A stretch of DNA of 64,000 bases from Neptuniibacter sp. CAU 1671 (GTDB lineage: Bacteria; Pseudomonadota; Gammaproteobacteria; Pseudomonadales; Balneatricaceae). Positions 36,551-46,256 of this stretch are shown here, piece by piece (position 1 is the first letter of the stretch; every line of letters starts with the position of its first letter). A program made the translations under genes and the position numbers. A model generated the notes under the pieces. It saw only the letters and a program-made list of their open reading frames with translations, was not told the origin of the DNA and did not search any database. The stretch covers positions 1-64,000 of the forward strand of contig NZ_JARHUE010000007.1 in the NCBI RefSeq assembly GCF_029222905.1, given 5' to 3'.

Positions 36551-37147
36551 TCAGCGCAGAAGTAACTGGGTCAGCTCCGCCAGGCTGGCTACTTTAAGGT
36601 CCGTTGCCTCTGGCCAGGCACGTTGTTCGGTACAAACATGCACCGTAAAAACACCGGCAGCGCGGCCACAGAGCAGATCATAGTGGAAATCCCCCACCAT
36701 CACCGCATGTTGGGGAGGGGTATGCCATTTATCCAGCAACTGATGAATGCCCTCAGGCGAAGGTTTAGGGGTCGCTTCATCCCGCCCCAGAATCACCTCT
36801 TCACTGAAAAACCGATCGAGACCTATTGCTTCCAGCGAGAGAATAGCGAGATCCCGTCGGTTGCGGGTCAGAATACCCAGTTGGCATCCACGCTGATGTA
36901 ACAGTTCCAGACACTCCGTCACGCCGGGAGCGGGTTGTGTTTGCGCGGCATAGTGATGTTCAAGTTCATCCAGACGCGCCAGTGCAGTTTTCTGCCGCTC
37001 CAGCGGCATAACACTCAGGGCATGCAGAATATCCTGCCCTGCAGAGATCCCCAGTTCAGAGCGGATATGATCAAAATCATGGATAGCCCGGGTCAGGGTG
37101 CCATCCAGATCAAAAATCCAACCGGTTTTTTCGCGCAGTGCAGTCAT
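36551..37147 (-). CDS. HAD-family hydrolase (phosphatase)
   Basis: 198 residues. HAD motif I WIFDLDGTLTRAIHD (10-24), motif II ILTRN near 114, motif III lysine in EATPKPSPEGI and motif IV MVGDFHYDLLCG near 164. The cap is small and helical (subclass IA), like phosphoglycolate phosphatase, but the substrate is not predictable. It begins 17 bp after the membrane-protein gene upstream, likely cotranscribed. Confidence 0.88.
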   Translation of the reverse strand: MTALREKTGWIFDLDGTLTRAIHDFDHIRSELGISAGQDILHALSVMPLERQKTALARLDELEHHYAAQTQPAPGVTECLELLHQRGCQLGILTRNRRDLAILSLEAIGLDRFFSEEVILGRDEATPKPSPEGIHQLLDKWHTPPQHAVMVGDFHYDLLCGRAAGVFTVHVCTEQRAWPEATDLKVASLAELTQLLLR

Positions 37148-37164
37148 ACCAGCACTCAGGGTTG

Positions 37165-37560
37165 TTATTCTGCCTCGCTGTAACTGTCTTCACTGAAGGG
37201 GTCCACCGGGTTTTCCAGCAATTGATCCTGTTTGCGATACAGCACCCGACCCTCAAACCGCAGATTTTTTGAGGAAAACCAGTGATCCAGCTCTTCAAGA
37301 CTCTCTTCAATAGAGTTGAGTTTTAGCCAGCCAGTCACAACACCATAGAAATAGACGCCAAACAAACCCGCTGCGGCCCCAAGAAAGAAGTCAGAAGCCA
37401 GTGCAAACAGCAGCAGAATCAGACCCACCACCCAGGTACGGCTGGCTTTGGCACTGTTATACACTTCGCGGGCACCTTCCTGGGCTTCCTTGACCCGCAG
37501 GTAACGGCGGTAGTTCTGCTGGATATCAAACTTATCCTCTGCTGCCAGTAGCGATGCCAT
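37165..37560 (-). CDS. Hypothetical membrane protein
   Basis: 131 residues. A charged helical N-terminus (KFDIQQNYRRYLRVKEAQEGAREVY), one long or two short hydrophobic helices (TWVVGLILLLFALASDFFLGAAAGLFGVYFYGVVTGW, given here only as its span 43-79), and an acidic C-terminus. I do not recognise a characterised family. Likely in an operon with the HAD hydrolase. Confidence 0.7.
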   Translation of the reverse strand: MASLLAAEDKFDIQQNYRRYLRVKEAQEGAREVYNSAKASRTWVVGLILLLFALASDFFLGAAAGLFGVYFYGVVTGWLKLNSIEESLEELDHWFSSKNLRFEGRVLYRKQDQLLENPVDPFSEDSYSEAE

Positions 37561-37671
37561 ACAGGCTCCTTATTTTTTGTCTGCTAGAGTCTGCACCCCT
37601 CAGCGGGATGCCAGTTAAAACCAGTTCCGAGTATAACCAAGCTTGATGGGCACTGTCCTTAATGACAGCAC

Positions 37672-40302
37672 TCAGGCAAGGCTTTTACTCACCACTTCAT
37701 ACACATCCTTGGACAGATCTTTGCAGGCCATAATCTGCTCCAACGCCTGTTTCATAAGGATCTGACGGTTTTCCGGATACTTTTTCCAACCGGTCAGCGG
37801 CGTCAGTAAACGCGAAGCGACCTGAGGGTTCTGCTGATTCAGCAACAAGATCTGCTCAGCGAGAAAATTGTAGCCACTGCCGTCGGCAGCGTGGAAATTC
37901 ACTTTATTCTGCGCACAGAAATTACCAATCAGGGCACGCAGCTTGTTGGGATTACGCCGATCAAATGCAGGATGCTGCAACAGGGCTTTAACCCGGGCCA
38001 GTGCGCCAGGCTTAGGATCTGTCGCCTGAATGGCAAACCATTGATTGACCACCAGACTCTCGTTCTGCCAGCGTTGATAGAAGTCACCCAGTAACTGAGC
38101 TGCTGCCTCACTGAAACCGGAGTGCACGACCAGTGAAAACGCCGCCTGCATATCGGTCATATTGTCACTGGATTCATACTGCTGCATTGCCAGTGTCAGG
38201 GATGCGTCGGTTTCCAGCGCCATCAGATAGGACAGCGCCAGATTTTTCAGGCTGCGATGGGCAATACTCTCCGCATCCGGCGAATAGCTGCCAACGGTTT
38301 GATGCGCGTTGTAGGTAGCCAGCCACTCAGGTTCAAGTGCTTCAGCCAGCGCTGAGCGCAGGAAACAGCGCACCTCATGAATTGCATCGACATCGATACA
38401 GCTGGCCAGCTCTGCCAGATAGGCCTCTGATGGCAGAGTAAGCACCTTTGCCACCATGGCAGGGTCGAGTTGCGTATCGGTCAGCACAGCACGGAACGCT
38501 GTGACCAGATCCTCTGGCAGTTGCAGTGCATCGCCCTGCTCCCGAGCAGCCATCAGCTGATGCATAATGCCCACCACCAACTGCTGAGAAGCGTCCCAAC
38601 GGGCAAAACCATCGGTATCATGGGCCATCAGGAACATCAGCTGCGCCTGCGTGTAGGGGTAGCTGAATTTAACCGGCGCGGAAAATCCTCGCAGCAGTGA
38701 AGGTACCGGCTTTTCTGCCAGTCCCTCAAACACGAAACTCTGCTCTGAGTCTGTTAACTCGAGAATCTGGGTGGTAGCACCATTGTCCAGGGTCACTTCC
38801 TGACCATCCGCACCGATCAGTCCCACCGCCAGTGGCATGTGGTATGGCAGTTTTTCTGGCTGTCCCGGTGTTGCAGGGCAACGCTGAGCGACACTCAGGG
38901 TGTAACGGCCGGAAGCCGCATCAAAATGGTCACTGAATGTAAGCTCAGGCGTACCGGCCTGACTATACCAGCGCTTAAACTGACTCAAGTCCCGCCCGGA
39001 AGCATCTTCCATCGCTTTGACAAAGTCATCTGTGGTCACAGCCTGACCATCATGCCGCTCAAAATAGAGGTCTGAGCCTTTACGGAACATGGCTTCACCC
39101 AGCAGGGTACGAATCATGCGCACCACTTCAGCGCCTTTTTCATACACCGTCAGGGTGTAAAAGTTAGAGATTTCAATGAAGGATTCCGGACGAATCGGAT
39201 GCGACATCGGGCCCGCATCTTCAGCAAACTGAGCGGTCCTGAGTAGAGCCACATCCTCAACCCGCTTTACGGTACGGGAGTTGGTGTCGGCAGAGAATTC
39301 TGCATCACGGAAAACCGTAAAACCCTCTTTAAGGCTCAGCTGGAACCAGTCACGACAGGTCACACGGTTGCCGGACCAGTTGTGGAAATATTCATGGGCA
39401 ACAACCCCTTCAACCCGCTGAAACGCCGCGTCTGTCGTTGTAGACGGATGCGCCAGCACACAGGAGGTGTTAAAGACATTCAGTCCTTTATTCTCCATTG
39501 CGCCCATGTTGAAAAAGTCCACCGCGACGATCATGTAAATATCCAGATCGTATTCGCGACCATAGACCTCTTCATCCCAGCGCATGGCGCGCTTGAGTGA
39601 TTCCATGGCGTATTCGAGTTTGTCCAGATCCTTGGCTTCGGCATAGATTCGCAGCAATACATCGCGGCCTGAAGCGGTGGTGAAATGGTCCTCAATATGA
39701 GTCAGATCACCGGCTACCAGCGCGAACAGATAGGCCGGTTTTGGAAAGGGATCTTCCCAGGTTACCCAGTGGCGGCCATTTTCGGTCTGTCCACTGGCAA
39801 CCGGATTACCGTTACTCAACAACACCGGAAACTGAGCCTGATCCGCTTCAACCGTGGTGGTAAAAACACTCATCACATCCGGCCGGTCCGGATAAAAGGT
39901 AATGCGTCTGAAACCTTCGGCCTCACACTGGGTGCAGTACATGCCATCAGACAGGTACAGACCCTCAAGAGCGGTGTTTTCCTGCGGCAGAATGCGGGTC
40001 ACCACATCGAGGGTAAACGACTCAGGCACACCCGCCACGATCATGGTTTCCCCTTCGCGCTGCCAGGCTGATTCCGCCAATGCCTTGCCATTTAATGACA
40101 GAGCGACCAGCTCCAGATCTTCATGTCCGAGCAGAGTCAGCGCGGGATTATGTTCGGTACACTCCGGATTACGCACAAATGACAGGCTGCTGGATACCAG
40201 TGTTTCTGTAGGATAGAGCTCAAATTTGAGGGTTGTTTGCTCCAACAGGTAGGCTGGTACTTTGTAGTCCTTGAGATAGATCACGTTGGCAGATTGCGAC
40301 AT
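37672..40302 (-). CDS. pepN: Aminopeptidase N
   Basis: 876 residues, M1-family zinc metalloprotease removing N-terminal amino acids from peptides in the cytoplasm. GAMENKGLNVFN is the exopeptidase motif (near 268), HEYFHNWSGNRVTCRDWFQLSLKEG (split here as HEYFH and LSLKE) is the HExxH-x18-E zinc site near 305, and the C-terminal helical domain is complete. Last gene of a yeaC-DUF2797-pepN run, an order I recall from other gammaproteobacteria. The DUF2797 stop lies 16 bp upstream. Confidence 0.97.
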   Translation of the reverse strand: MSQSANVIYLKDYKVPAYLLEQTTLKFELYPTETLVSSSLSFVRNPECTEHNPALTLLGHEDLELVALSLNGKALAESAWQREGETMIVAGVPESFTLDVVTRILPQENTALEGLYLSDGMYCTQCEAEGFRRITFYPDRPDVMSVFTTTVEADQAQFPVLLSNGNPVASGQTENGRHWVTWEDPFPKPAYLFALVAGDLTHIEDHFTTASGRDVLLRIYAEAKDLDKLEYAMESLKRAMRWDEEVYGREYDLDIYMIVAVDFFNMGAMENKGLNVFNTSCVLAHPSTTTDAAFQRVEGVVAHEYFHNWSGNRVTCRDWFQLSLKEGFTVFRDAEFSADTNSRTVKRVEDVALLRTAQFAEDAGPMSHPIRPESFIEISNFYTLTVYEKGAEVVRMIRTLLGEAMFRKGSDLYFERHDGQAVTTDDFVKAMEDASGRDLSQFKRWYSQAGTPELTFSDHFDAASGRYTLSVAQRCPATPGQPEKLPYHMPLAVGLIGADGQEVTLDNGATTQILELTDSEQSFVFEGLAEKPVPSLLRGFSAPVKFSYPYTQAQLMFLMAHDTDGFARWDASQQLVVGIMHQLMAAREQGDALQLPEDLVTAFRAVLTDTQLDPAMVAKVLTLPSEAYLAELASCIDVDAIHEVRCFLRSALAEALEPEWLATYNAHQTVGSYSPDAESIAHRSLKNLALSYLMALETDASLTLAMQQYESSDNMTDMQAAFSLVVHSGFSEAAAQLLGDFYQRWQNESLVVNQWFAIQATDPKPGALARVKALLQHPAFDRRNPNKLRALIGNFCAQNKVNFHAADGSGYNFLAEQILLLNQQNPQVASRLLTPLTGWKKYPENRQILMKQALEQIMACKDLSKDVYEVVSKSLA

Positions 40303-40318
40303 GGACTTTCCTCACGCC

Positions 40319-41146
40319 TCAGGCGGAAAAACTGACCTGATAAGCAGTAAATTTACGAATATTGATCACACCGGTATCCAGAATCAGATACTGCCCTTTG
40401 ATGCCGAGTAAAACGCCTTCGACATCCGGGTTTTTGTCCAGATTAAAACTCACCACCTTGGTGGGATACTGCAGTGCCGGATAGTGAATCGATAACACTT
40501 CAGCACCCGGCAGAGGCTGAATGGCCTGCAGACCATGACTGGCAGTCAGTGTTTCAAGCCCCTCGGCACAGGTTTCAAGCAGTTGATCACGCAATGTCGG
40601 CAGATCCAGTTCAGTGACATCATTTTTCAGCATGGTGCGCCAGTTGGTTTTATCACTGACATGCTCACCCAGCAGACGTTCAACCTGTCCCGAGACCAGA
40701 CGGTTTGCGACCCGAAAAATGGGTAGTGCCTGCACGGCACCCTGATCGATCCAGCGGGTAGGCACCTGTGTACCCCGGGTAATGCCCACCTTGAGACCGG
40801 ATGAATTGGCAAGATAAACGATATGATCCTGAAAACAGTGCTGCTCACCCCAGGCGGCATCCCGACAGGTGCCGGCATGGAAATGACACAACTCTGGTTT
40901 GACAATGCACTGGTCACACTGAGGCAGGCGGGTGAAACAGGGATAACAGTAACCCTGATTAAAACTTTTTTTGGTTTTGCGACCACAGGCCGTGCAATGA
41001 ATCGCGCCAGAATACTGTAGCCTGATCGGCTGACCCAGATACTGATTCAGTTGTATCAACTGATCACCTACGGGCAGAGAATACTGTACAGCGTCATCCA
41101 GTGTGGTGCGCATTTTTTGAAGTGCGCCGGTTGCCAGTGCTTGCAT
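40319..41146 (-). CDS. DUF2797 protein with zinc-binding cysteines
   Basis: 275 residues. IHCTACGRKTKKSFNQGYC-PCF and CDQCIVKPELCHFHAGTC form a cysteine/histidine cluster near 50-95. VYLANSSGLKVGITRGTQVPTRWIDQGA is the GIY-YIG-like stretch noted in DUF2797 proteins. Possible nucleic-acid role, unproven. Between yeaC-like and pepN genes on one strand. Confidence 0.88.
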   Translation of the reverse strand: MQALATGALQKMRTTLDDAVQYSLPVGDQLIQLNQYLGQPIRLQYSGAIHCTACGRKTKKSFNQGYCYPCFTRLPQCDQCIVKPELCHFHAGTCRDAAWGEQHCFQDHIVYLANSSGLKVGITRGTQVPTRWIDQGAVQALPIFRVANRLVSGQVERLLGEHVSDKTNWRTMLKNDVTELDLPTLRDQLLETCAEGLETLTASHGLQAIQPLPGAEVLSIHYPALQYPTKVVSFNLDKNPDVEGVLLGIKGQYLILDTGVINIRKFTAYQVSFSA

Positions 41147-41168
41147 GAAATAAGGGTGACTTTTGTGA

Positions 41169-41435
41169 TTAGTTATCTTTTAGGATTTTAATGACGTCAG
41201 GTGCCAGTGGATCAGACCCATGTTGAGTACCATCCGGTCGGGTACGATCAATAAAGCCGACCCGGTCTTTGGCCGGTTTTTTCTGGTAATCATAGGCAAT
41301 CACTGCACGCAGGCAGATTTCACGCTGTTCCTGAGTGAGTTTGCGTCCATCGGGCCATTTACCCAACTCGACCGCCCGCTGCAGCGACTGGTGCATCTCA
41401 GGGGTCATGTTCTGGATCAGTTCTTCATAATTCAT
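41169..41435 (-). CDS. yeaC: DUF1315 family protein (YeaC-like)
   Basis: 88 residues from MNYEELIQNMTPEM. LGKWPDGRKLTQEQREICLRAVIAYD and GFIDR match the small DUF1315/YeaC family of unknown function. The ATG at 41433-41435 is used because the 24 residues of a longer in-frame reading lack family similarity. The upstream hydrolase stop is 49 bp away. Confidence 0.85.
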   Translation of the reverse strand: MNYEELIQNMTPEMHQSLQRAVELGKWPDGRKLTQEQREICLRAVIAYDYQKKPAKDRVGFIDRTRPDGTQHGSDPLAPDVIKILKDN

Positions 41436-41484
41436 GGTGTTATTTCCCACACTGAGGTCTTCACTCAGTTTACCATACCCGTTC

Positions 41485-42339
41485 TCAATGCTGATGCAGA
41501 AAAGCACCCAGACGCTGCGCCATCGCTAACCTGTTTTCAGGAGTGGGCACATGTAGATCATCCAGTCGTATCAGATCTGTCACCTCGGGTAATACCTCCT
41601 GCGCCAGACGGATCAGCTTGTCAGGTGCGAAATAGATATCCTGCTCTGCCACAACCAGCTGCACCGGTGCGGTAAGGCTCGCCAGATCCTGCTGTTTAAA
41701 AGGGCCAGGCGGCATCAGCATCAACGGCAGTCCGGCCTCATAGACGGCATAATAAAACTGTCTTAACTCAGGCCAGTTGTCACCTAAGAGCGGGTGCATC
41801 ATCTGGTCGAAGTGGGGTTTATCACTGTGCAGTTTAAAGCTCAGAGTGGGCAACAACAGATTTTTCAGCGGTCGCCATAACGGCCGGAAAAAGCCCGCCG
41901 GCACCCACAACGCAGCTGATTTAATGCGTTGCGGCATCAGGGCTGCAAAATCCAGCACAACTGCACCGCCGAATGACATGCCCAGCATGGCGCATGCATC
42001 GATCTGCAGTGCATCCAGCAGTTTACCCAGCCAGAATCCATAACCGTTATTGACCGGCAAGGGTGAAACAAGCCCACTCAGTCCGGCCTGACCGGCAATA
42101 TCCGGACAGATCACCCGAAAATGTGTGGTCAGTGGCAGCAGCATCTCCATCAGATAGGGCGCTGGCGTTTGCAGACCATGCAGCGCAACCAGGACAGGCG
42201 CAGTTGCATCACCCGCTTCCAACAGCCAGACTTTGCCCAGCTCGGTATCCTGATAACGACCCTGCACCGTGGCAGGCAGTTTATTCATCTGCTGTTGATA
42301 AAGATGGTGCACCTGAGGCGGCAGGATTCCTGGGGTCAT
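41485..42339 (-). CDS. Alpha/beta hydrolase
   Basis: 284 residues. VLVALHGLQTPAPY gives the oxyanion region, AMLGMSFGGAVVLDFA the nucleophile elbow (GMSFGG near 119), VVAEQDIYFAPDKL the acid region and DDLHVPTPE the catalytic histidine near 267. Typical small-molecule esterase/lipase fold with no signal peptide; the substrate is unknown. Its ATG overlaps the glpG stop (ATGA). Confidence 0.87.
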   Translation of the reverse strand: MTPGILPPQVHHLYQQQMNKLPATVQGRYQDTELGKVWLLEAGDATAPVLVALHGLQTPAPYLMEMLLPLTTHFRVICPDIAGQAGLSGLVSPLPVNNGYGFWLGKLLDALQIDACAMLGMSFGGAVVLDFAALMPQRIKSAALWVPAGFFRPLWRPLKNLLLPTLSFKLHSDKPHFDQMMHPLLGDNWPELRQFYYAVYEAGLPLMLMPPGPFKQQDLASLTAPVQLVVAEQDIYFAPDKLIRLAQEVLPEVTDLIRLDDLHVPTPENRLAMAQRLGAFLHQH

Positions 42340-43196
42340 TTAGATTCATCCTTGCGGGCCAGCCAACGGCCAAATGGAACAAAAACCAGTCCGGCGACAA
42401 GTCCGGCCAGGTGCGCCGTATTAGCGATATTGCCAAATCCAAGTGCTGCTAACATTCCGGTATATCCGAGTGCCAGCCAGAGCACCATAAAACCCATCAT
42501 GGCGGGCGGAATACCCAAAGGTCTGGAGGGATTCAGCCGGTCCCATAACCAGGCATAAGCAAACAGCGCAAACACAACCCCTGACATGCCTCCAAACATT
42601 GGGCCGGTATGCCAGTACTGGGCAAGATTCGATGCCACGCCTGAAAACAACGCCAGCGCCAGCAGTGGTTGATGTCCCTGAGTAAACTCAATCCGACTGC
42701 CAACAACCCAGATCCAAAGCAAATTGAACAGCAGATGGGGAGGTGAAAAGTGCAGGAAAACCGGGGTAAACAGACGCCAGAGCTGAAAACTGCTGAAGGT
42801 TTCGCTCAAACCGTTGGTCAGCAGATAACCGCCCTGCTGCGTCACCGGTGACAGAGTTAACTCGAACAGCAGTGCCTTGTTCTGCCCGAAGTTAATGCCA
42901 AGCGTAATCAGCAAACTGGCACCCATCAGCAGTGCACAGACCCAACAATAGGTAAGCATTCGTCCCAGGCTTGGGCGCTGTTGCCGCTGTCTGACCAGTT
43001 TAAACTGGTCAAGACTTTGTCCCTGTCGCCAGAGTTTGAACAGGCCTAAGACCTGTTCAGCATCGGCTGGATTGGCCAGCCAGAGCTGTTGCGTATCGCC
43101 CTCTTCAATTACCCGATGGGGCACCTCCTGCTGCCAGAGGAACCGGGTGAACTCGGTCAGGTCGTCCTGTAACGGCAGCTCGAGGATTTTAATCAT
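42336..43196 (-). CDS. glpG: Rhomboid intramembrane serine protease GlpG
   Basis: 286 residues. A cytoplasmic N-terminal domain (1-90, ILELPLQDDLTEFTRFL) like that of E. coli GlpG, then six transmembrane helices. HLLFNLLWIWVVG is the HxxxN motif, GGMSGVVFALFAY holds the nucleophile serine (GxSG) and TAHLAGLVAGLVF the catalytic histidine. Cleaves transmembrane substrates, possibly orphan subunits. In an operon nadK-phosphatase-glpG-hydrolase with 1-4 bp junctions. Confidence 0.93.
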   Translation of the reverse strand: MIKILELPLQDDLTEFTRFLWQQEVPHRVIEEGDTQQLWLANPADAEQVLGLFKLWRQGQSLDQFKLVRQRQQRPSLGRMLTYCWVCALLMGASLLITLGINFGQNKALLFELTLSPVTQQGGYLLTNGLSETFSSFQLWRLFTPVFLHFSPPHLLFNLLWIWVVGSRIEFTQGHQPLLALALFSGVASNLAQYWHTGPMFGGMSGVVFALFAYAWLWDRLNPSRPLGIPPAMMGFMVLWLALGYTGMLAALGFGNIANTAHLAGLVAGLVFVPFGRWLARKDESK

Positions 43197-43199
43197 TCA

Positions 43200-44192
43200 T
43201 TACCCTTGCGGTCCTAAACCCAGTTTATCCGCAATCTCTTTCTGGACATCCACCCAGAGGAATTTATCTTTGCGCAGCTGCGTCTCATCATCCAGTCGGT
43301 ACGCCACCAGTTTGCCAAACTTCACCGCACTGTAATCCAGGCAGGCAATGTTGGGGGTAATAGGCTCGGGTTCACCTTCACGCCAGTAGTGCCCGATAAA
43401 CAGTGGTTTTTCATCGGCGCCGTAATACAACAGATCATTACGGTCGGTAGCTGTCAGCGGCATCCGTGCCACGTGTTCCGGCAAGGGGTCCGGCTGAAAA
43501 ACAACGTCACCATAGGTTTCAGGTGCTTCCATCCAGAACTTGGTACGGAAAAAGCGCCGCTCAAAGCCATCACGACTGACAATGACTTCATCGTTCGGCA
43601 ATACCAGATGCGTGCCACGCAGTAACCGGTCCATCAGTGCCCACTCAAAGGTGCCTCTATGTGAGGAGCGATGCAAAAACTCAGCATCAATGCAGTGCTC
43701 AGGATAAAGCTGATTAAATCGATCAATCAGACTCTGATGCCAGCAGGCATGAACCACCCTGAAGTGCTCAAACTCGATGAAGAGCGGCATCTTCATGATC
43801 CACTCCATAAACTCATGCTGTTCCTGCGGGTAGTTGGCAAACTGCTCCAGGGTTTCAGCCAGTATTCTGAAGTGGCGTGGGGTGTGCTCTCGCAGGTAGG
43901 GTTCGTGACTGCCATCCCTGCCCGGGGTGCAGTAACAGAGGAAGTTGTACTCGTGGTTGCCCATCACTATATGGGCATGTCCGGCTTCAACCATATCCCG
44001 CACAATGTGCAGTGCCTCACGGATACGCGGACCCCGATCAATAATATCCCCCAGAAAAATCACCTTACGCTGGGGATGACTGTAGATACCATTGCGTTTG
44101 CTGTAGCCCAGCTTGGACAACAGTAATTCGAGACTCAGGGCACAGCCGTGAATATCACCGATCAGATCATAACCTTGTCGGACTGAACTCAC
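43200..44192 (-). CDS. Metallophosphoesterase (PPP/ApaH-like)
   Basis: 330 residues. DLIGDIHGCALSLELLL, VIFLGDIIDRGPR and IVMGNHEYNFL are the GDxHG, GDxxDRG and GNHE metal-binding motifs, with later histidines (VVHACWHQ, LFIGHYWREGEP) completing the dinuclear site. Related to PPP phosphatases and Ap4A hydrolases; the substrate is not defined. The GTG start at 44190-44192 follows the nadK stop by one base. Confidence 0.9.
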   Translation of the reverse strand: MSSVRQGYDLIGDIHGCALSLELLLSKLGYSKRNGIYSHPQRKVIFLGDIIDRGPRIREALHIVRDMVEAGHAHIVMGNHEYNFLCYCTPGRDGSHEPYLREHTPRHFRILAETLEQFANYPQEQHEFMEWIMKMPLFIEFEHFRVVHACWHQSLIDRFNQLYPEHCIDAEFLHRSSHRGTFEWALMDRLLRGTHLVLPNDEVIVSRDGFERRFFRTKFWMEAPETYGDVVFQPDPLPEHVARMPLTATDRNDLLYYGADEKPLFIGHYWREGEPEPITPNIACLDYSAVKFGKLVAYRLDDETQLRKDKFLWVDVQKEIADKLGLGPQG

Positions 44193-44193
44193 C

Positions 44194-45075
44194 CTACTCT
44201 CCCAACTTGGTACCCCAACCGAGTTTTTCCCGGCAGGTACTGTAAAAATCGTAATTAAGTGGGTGCAGCAACTTCAGCTTATGGGGTTTTTTATGCACAG
44301 TGATGGTGTCGCCCGGGGCGCAACTGATATGGTGCTGGCCGTCGCAGGAGATGGTCGGGTAAGCACCGTTTTCACTGCTGATCACCAGTTTCAGCTCGCT
44401 GTTGCCGTTCACAACAATCGGTCGACTGGAAAGGGTGTGTGGAAACATCGGCACCAGCACCATCGCATCCAGTTTAGGATGCATGATCGGACCACCACCG
44501 GATAAAGAGTAAGCCGTTGAGCCGGTAGGAGTCGATATAATCAAGCCATCTGAGCGCTGGGTATAAACAAACTGCCCCTCAATATAGAGCTCAAACTCAA
44601 TCATTCGGGCTGCTTTACCCGGGTGCAGTACGCAGTCATTCAGGGCAGAAGCCTCACCAATCGGAACCCCGTCACGCTTCACAATCACATCCAGCAGGAA
44701 GCGGCTGTCAACGGTGTATTTTCCTTCCAGCACTTCCGCGACTTTCTCTTCAATCTCATTCGGTGAGATATCGGTCAGAAAGCCCAGATTGCCGCGGTTT
44801 ACCCCTAATACAGGTACATGGTACTGAGACAGCGAACGTGCCGCGCCGAGCAAGCTGCCGTCACCGCCCACTACAATCACCAGATCACAGATCTCACCCA
44901 TCATTTTTTTGGTGCAGACCTGCTGACCATGGCCGGGAATGAACTCAGCAATGCTGTCATCCAGAATGCAGTTCAGGCCACGGTCTCCCAAAAACCGGAT
45001 AATGTGTTTGAGGGTATCAATCACAGCCTTGCTGCCATGACGGCCAATCAGACCGATATTACGAAAACAGTCCAT
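44194..45075 (-). CDS. nadK: NAD kinase
   Basis: 293 residues from MDCFRNIGLIGRHGS. Makes NADP from NAD and ATP. VVGGDGSLLGAARSL is the GGDG motif (about 67-81), NRGNLGFLTDI and STPTGSTAYSLSGGGPI are the other family signatures. ATG 45073-45075 has GGAGTAGAG next to it; a longer in-frame reading is not used. First gene of the four-gene operon ending in the hydrolase. Confidence 0.97.
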   Translation of the reverse strand: MDCFRNIGLIGRHGSKAVIDTLKHIIRFLGDRGLNCILDDSIAEFIPGHGQQVCTKKMMGEICDLVIVVGGDGSLLGAARSLSQYHVPVLGVNRGNLGFLTDISPNEIEEKVAEVLEGKYTVDSRFLLDVIVKRDGVPIGEASALNDCVLHPGKAARMIEFELYIEGQFVYTQRSDGLIISTPTGSTAYSLSGGGPIMHPKLDAMVLVPMFPHTLSSRPIVVNGNSELKLVISSENGAYPTISCDGQHHISCAPGDTITVHKKPHKLKLLHPLNYDFYSTCREKLGWGTKLGE

Positions 45076-45181
45076 CTCTACTCCGGATAAGACGCTGACA
45101 ATGTACCCATGCTCACCGCCCACTCAGCAGAAGTTGCAACGAGCCCTTCAAAATCAACACATAACAGGATTGTATACGAAC

Positions 45182-46114
45182 TTACCGGGGCTTTAACCCC
45201 CTGTTGCCCTGTAATCCACCCGTATGCAGGGCAAGGATTTTAGAACCGGGCTGAAAACGCCCCAGTTCAACTAACTGAATCAGTCTTAACAGCATCTTGC
45301 TGGTATAGATGCCATCCAGTGTAATTCCGGTTAAACACTGGAACTCTGTCATAAAGGCACGCAGCTCTTCTGTGGTTTTTCCATAACCACCAAAAGCGCC
45401 GCCCAGATCCAAGGCCCATTCAGCATCGGTACGCTGTCCCCTGGAATCGAGCAACGCCTGTATCGTATTGTTCAGAAAACCCGCGTTCTGCAATACCGGA
45501 ATGCCGAGAAAACGCTGGTCCGGATAGGCCGCAGATAATCCAGCCAGCGTTCCACCCGTGCCACAGGCCAGCACAACAGCGTCCGGCTGCCAGTCGCGCA
45601 GCATGTTTTGATTCAGAATTTCCGCGCAACCCTGCAGTGCCAATGTGTTACTGCCACCCTCCGGTACAATCCAGCAGTCCGGATAGAGAGCCTGAAGTGA
45701 TTTGAGATACTCAGGGTCATGTCGTAACCGATAGGTCTGCCTGTCAACAAATACGCATTGCATACCCCACCGCCTGGCATCGGTTAACGTGGGATTTTGT
45801 CCATACTCAGGCTCACCGCGGATGATACCAACGGTCTCAAGGCCGATACGGTTACCCGCCCATGCCAGCGCATGAAGATGATTCGAATAAGCACCACCAA
45901 AACTTAAAATTCGCCGGTAGCCGTGCTGCAGAGCAAACTGCAGATTGTATTTAAGTTTGTACCATTTATTACCGGATAAACCCTCGCCAATCTGATCCAG
46001 CCTGACCAGACCCACCTCAACCTCAGCACGAATAAATTCCGGCAGATTAAGCGGGTCAACTGTTGCAACAGGCACCTGATCCAGCCAAGCGCAAACCTTT
46101 GCTGTATCTGTCAT
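45182..46114 (-). CDS. PLP-dependent 1-aminocyclopropane-1-carboxylate deaminase/D-cysteine desulfhydrase family enzyme
   Basis: 310 residues from MTDTAKVCAW. The PLP lysine is in GLSGNKWYKLKYNL near 48, FGGAYSNHLHALAWAG holds cofactor contacts, and ACGTGGTLAGLSA binds the phosphate. Members of this family act as D-cysteine desulfhydrase or ACC deaminase, and I cannot tell which. Diverges from a 28-residue ORF. Confidence 0.88.
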   Translation of the reverse strand: MTDTAKVCAWLDQVPVATVDPLNLPEFIRAEVEVGLVRLDQIGEGLSGNKWYKLKYNLQFALQHGYRRILSFGGAYSNHLHALAWAGNRIGLETVGIIRGEPEYGQNPTLTDARRWGMQCVFVDRQTYRLRHDPEYLKSLQALYPDCWIVPEGGSNTLALQGCAEILNQNMLRDWQPDAVVLACGTGGTLAGLSAAYPDQRFLGIPVLQNAGFLNNTIQALLDSRGQRTDAEWALDLGGAFGGYGKTTEELRAFMTEFQCLTGITLDGIYTSKMLLRLIQLVELGRFQPGSKILALHTGGLQGNRGLKPR

Positions 46115-46168
46115 AAAATCGAAATCTAGTGAGTTTATTTTGGTCAAAAATTCAAAAAGGAGATCAAA

Positions 46169-46255
46169 ATGGACGACTACCAAGACGAACTGCTGGCACG
46201 CGGACAGGAAGAATCAGATGATGAGGAAACCTTTGACGATGCCGAAGAGCTTTAA
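46169..46255 (+). CDS. 28-residue highly acidic small protein (predicted)
   Basis: ATG at 46169 is preceded by AAAAAGGAG (46155-46163), a very good ribosome binding site, with 5-6 nt spacing. The ORF encodes MDDYQDELLARG and continues with 16 more residues ending DDAEEL, then TAA. Fourteen of 28 residues are Asp or Glu. It fills the gap between two divergent/convergent neighbours exactly, ending 1 bp before the stop of the PAS-GGDEF gene. I do not recognise it. Strong translation signals and extreme composition argue for a real protein, perhaps an inhibitor or DNA mimic, which is speculation. Confidence 0.6.
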   Translation: MDDYQDELLARGQEESDDEETFDDAEEL

Positions 46256-46256
46256 C

